33,908 bases of DNA from positions 1 through 33,908 of the IMG/VR virus record IMGVR_UViG_3300009159_000179; one strand, written 5' to 3'. Positions within the stretch are counted from its first letter, which is position 1. The number at the start of each line of letters is the position of its first letter. Position numbers and translations under genes: made by a program. The stretch comes from a virus. The notes below the pieces were generated by a model, which was not told the DNA's origin, did no database searches, and saw only the letters and a list, made by a program, of their open reading frames with translations. Of this stretch, positions 32,610 to 33,908 are shown piece after piece.

Positions 32610-33908
32610 TTGATTGAACAAAAGGCGTTGTCAATACTTGACACGTATTCTGGTGCCAATAATTATATTCTGAAATTAAAATTTCAAAAGGAAACTAACA
32701 AAAAGTTTTACCCCACAAGAGCACAATCTGAATACATTATAAATTTTCATGAAACCTCACCTAAGGTCGCAAAAAAATGGGTTGACTTGGACCCTTATTT
32801 CGCTAAGAAAATTGCAGACGAAAAATTATACACCGAAATCCCTAAAGAAGTTTGGGTTGAGAAACTTTTAGCGGAAAAAGAAAAGTCTTATCATGTTTGG
32901 GGAAAAGTTCTTTCAGGTGAGACTATTCATGACTTTTGGTTACCTAAAGGAGCGTTACTTAAAACTCATAAGACAGAAAAGGTAGAAATAGACTATTCAA
33001 AATATAATCACCGACCACCACTTAATCATCAGAAAGAAGCGATAGAAAAGTTGGCAGGGTCAAAACGTTTTATTTTGGCAGATGATATGGGTTTGGGCAA
33101 GACGACATCCACAATTATTGCCGCGTTAGAGACAAAGGCTAAGAAAATATTAATTATTTGCCCGGCATCATTAAAGATTAATTGGCAACGAGAAATTGAG
33201 AATTATACGGATAGAAGTGTTTATATTGCGGAAGGGAAACACTTCTCAACAGAACACGATTTTGTAATCGTTAATTACGACATCTTAAAGAATTTTTACG
33301 ATTTAAAGGATAAAGAAAATTCTCTAATTACCAAAAGTAACTTTGAATTAATTGTAATTGATGAGGCACACTATATTCAAAATGGTCAAGCTCAAAGAAC
33401 TAAATTAGTTAATAGTTTTGTAAAAAGTGTGGATAAACTTTGGTTACTAACAGGGACACCAATGACTTCACGACCAATGAATTACTATAATTTATTGTAC
33501 CTAATAGAAAGTCCCGTTGCTCAGAATTGGATGGCATACGCAATCCGTTATTGTCAAGGATATCAATTCAAGGCGGGTAACCGTAAGATTTGGAATGTTA
33601 GTGGGGCATCTAATTTGGAAGAGTTGAGAGATAGAACTTCCCGACAAGTTTTACGAAGATTAAAAACAGAGGTGTTAGATTTACCTGATAAAATCATTTC
33701 ACCAATTTACTTGAGATTAAAATCAAAATTATATGAAGGCCTGATGGGGGAGTATTATGATTGGTATAAAAATAAAAAAGAAGAGTCCTCATCATTAACC
33801 GTGCAATTTTCTAAACTAATGAAAGTTAGACAAGTTATTGCCGAAGAAAAAATAAATGATACAATTGAGCTAGCTCAAAACATTATTGACCAAGATAAGA
33901 AAGTCATA
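32610..33908 (+). CDS. SNF2-type (SF2) helicase/ATPase, partial, runs off right edge
   Basis: The frame is open from 32574 to the window end. No in-frame ATG occurs before the helicase core. TTG at 32610 (then IEQKALSILDTYSG) is the most likely start, with AGGGAG 10 nt upstream; it gives 433 visible residues. Motifs: Q-like NHRPPLNHQKEAIEKL, motif I ADDMGLGKTTS, motif Ia ILIICPASLKINWQREI, motif II VIDEAHYIQN, motif III WLLTGTPMTSRPMNYYNLLY and RQVLRRLKTEVLDLPDK. This is the SNF2 family, RecA domain 1 and the start of domain 2. In this phage it may play the UvsW-like role of remodelling forks and recombination intermediates, which is inference. It is transcribed away from the tail genes. Confidence 0.88.
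   Translation, partial: MIEQKALSILDTYSGANNYILKLKFQKETNKKFYPTRAQSEYIINFHETSPKVAKKWVDLDPYFAKKIADEKLYTEIPKEVWVEKLLAEKEKSYHVWGKVLSGETIHDFWLPKGALLKTHKTEKVEIDYSKYNHRPPLNHQKEAIEKLAGSKRFILADDMGLGKTTSTIIAALETKAKKILIICPASLKINWQREIENYTDRSVYIAEGKHFSTEHDFVIVNYDILKNFYDLKDKENSLITKSNFELIVIDEAHYIQNGQAQRTKLVNSFVKSVDKLWLLTGTPMTSRPMNYYNLLYLIESPVAQNWMAYAIRYCQGYQFKAGNRKIWNVSGASNLEELRDRTSRQVLRRLKTEVLDLPDKIISPIYLRLKSKLYEGLMGEYYDWYKNKKEESSSLTVQFSKLMKVRQVIAEEKINDTIELAQNIIDQDKKVI

Noticed and set aside
32529-32621. N-terminal extension of the neck-like protein (MFNQVDCTPC...)
   Set aside because: It crosses the divergent gap and overlaps the start of the opposite-strand helicase gene. The ATG at 32528 is preferred.
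1-33908. tRNA genes, CRISPR arrays, insertion sequences, introns or inteins
   Set aside because: No cloverleaf with CCA end, no spaced repeats, no terminal inverted repeats with transposase, and no interrupted conserved gene were seen. The endonuclease appears free-standing.

Overview
The window is part of a large T4-like contractile-tailed phage genome (myovirus type). The evidence is a set of T4-type tail genes (gp25-, gp53-, gp26-, gp19- and gp18-like) next to a T4-type replication and recombination block (DnaB/gp41-like helicase, RNase H-type 5' nuclease, UvsX-like recombinase, gp32-like SSB). The DNA is AT-rich. Most start codons have an A/T-rich leader with no Shine-Dalgarno sequence, and one small protein carries the CCGNGC..CPY signature I associate with Bacteroidota DUF5522 proteins. 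A host in Bacteroidota is therefore the best guess, but this is inference. No tRNA, CRISPR array, insertion sequence or integrase was seen.

Layout, left to right. Nearly everything is on the minus strand, so transcription runs right to left. (1) 1-450: baseplate wedge gp25-like gene, running off the left edge. (2) 502-2709: an operon of a compact class II (B12-dependent) ribonucleotide reductase, a 29-codon ORF and a DUF5522-like Cys-rich protein, closed by a strong hairpin terminator. (3) 2743-7589: replicative helicase, an unknown 152-aa protein, 5' nuclease, UvsX-like recombinase and gp32-like SSB. The SSB is its own transcription unit, with a near-consensus TTGACA-17-TATACT promoter and a 49-nt terminator hairpin. 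(4) 7653-8580: an unknown 74-aa protein and a proline-rich/coiled-coil protein, with a terminator. (5) 8623-23991: tail core, with a giant 2378-aa baseplate hub protein carrying a peptidoglycan-hydrolase-like segment, a gp53/LysM-like wedge protein, a 1681-aa structural protein with an OmpA-C-like domain, the tape measure protein, a 35-codon ORF and a gp26-like protein. (6) 24034-24942: a Vsr-like free-standing homing endonuclease inserted between tail genes. (7) 25003-29848: tail tube, a HAD-like hydrolase, and an enlarged tail sheath with a Thr/Pro-rich linker. (8) 29972-30136: a plus-strand 54-aa ribbon-helix-helix-like regulator, divergent from the sheath gene. (9) 30133-32528: connector/neck-type structural genes and two small proteins starting with an ILITE motif, one with a zinc ribbon. 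(10) 32610-33908: plus-strand SNF2-type helicase, running off the right edge.

The tail genes together describe a contractile injection machine: sheath around tube, tube length set by the tape measure, and a hub and wedge baseplate. The two giant baseplate proteins each carry a module that could contact or cut peptidoglycan. The replication block supplies helicase, primer removal, recombination and ssDNA coating. The reductase supplies deoxynucleotides.

Three signals go beyond the standard T4 inventory. The first is a recurrent coding-strand TATTTAT(A/C) element in front of many genes on both strands. The second is a shared N-terminal (I/L)TE motif on several otherwise unrelated proteins, which matches the T4 prohead-protease rule and may be a capsid-targeting tag. 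The third is a set of unlisted small ORFs (752-841, 23091-23198, 29972-30136). All intergenic gaps are short; the largest, 29849-29971, is a divergent control region. Family assignments were made by eye from motifs and were not checked against databases.
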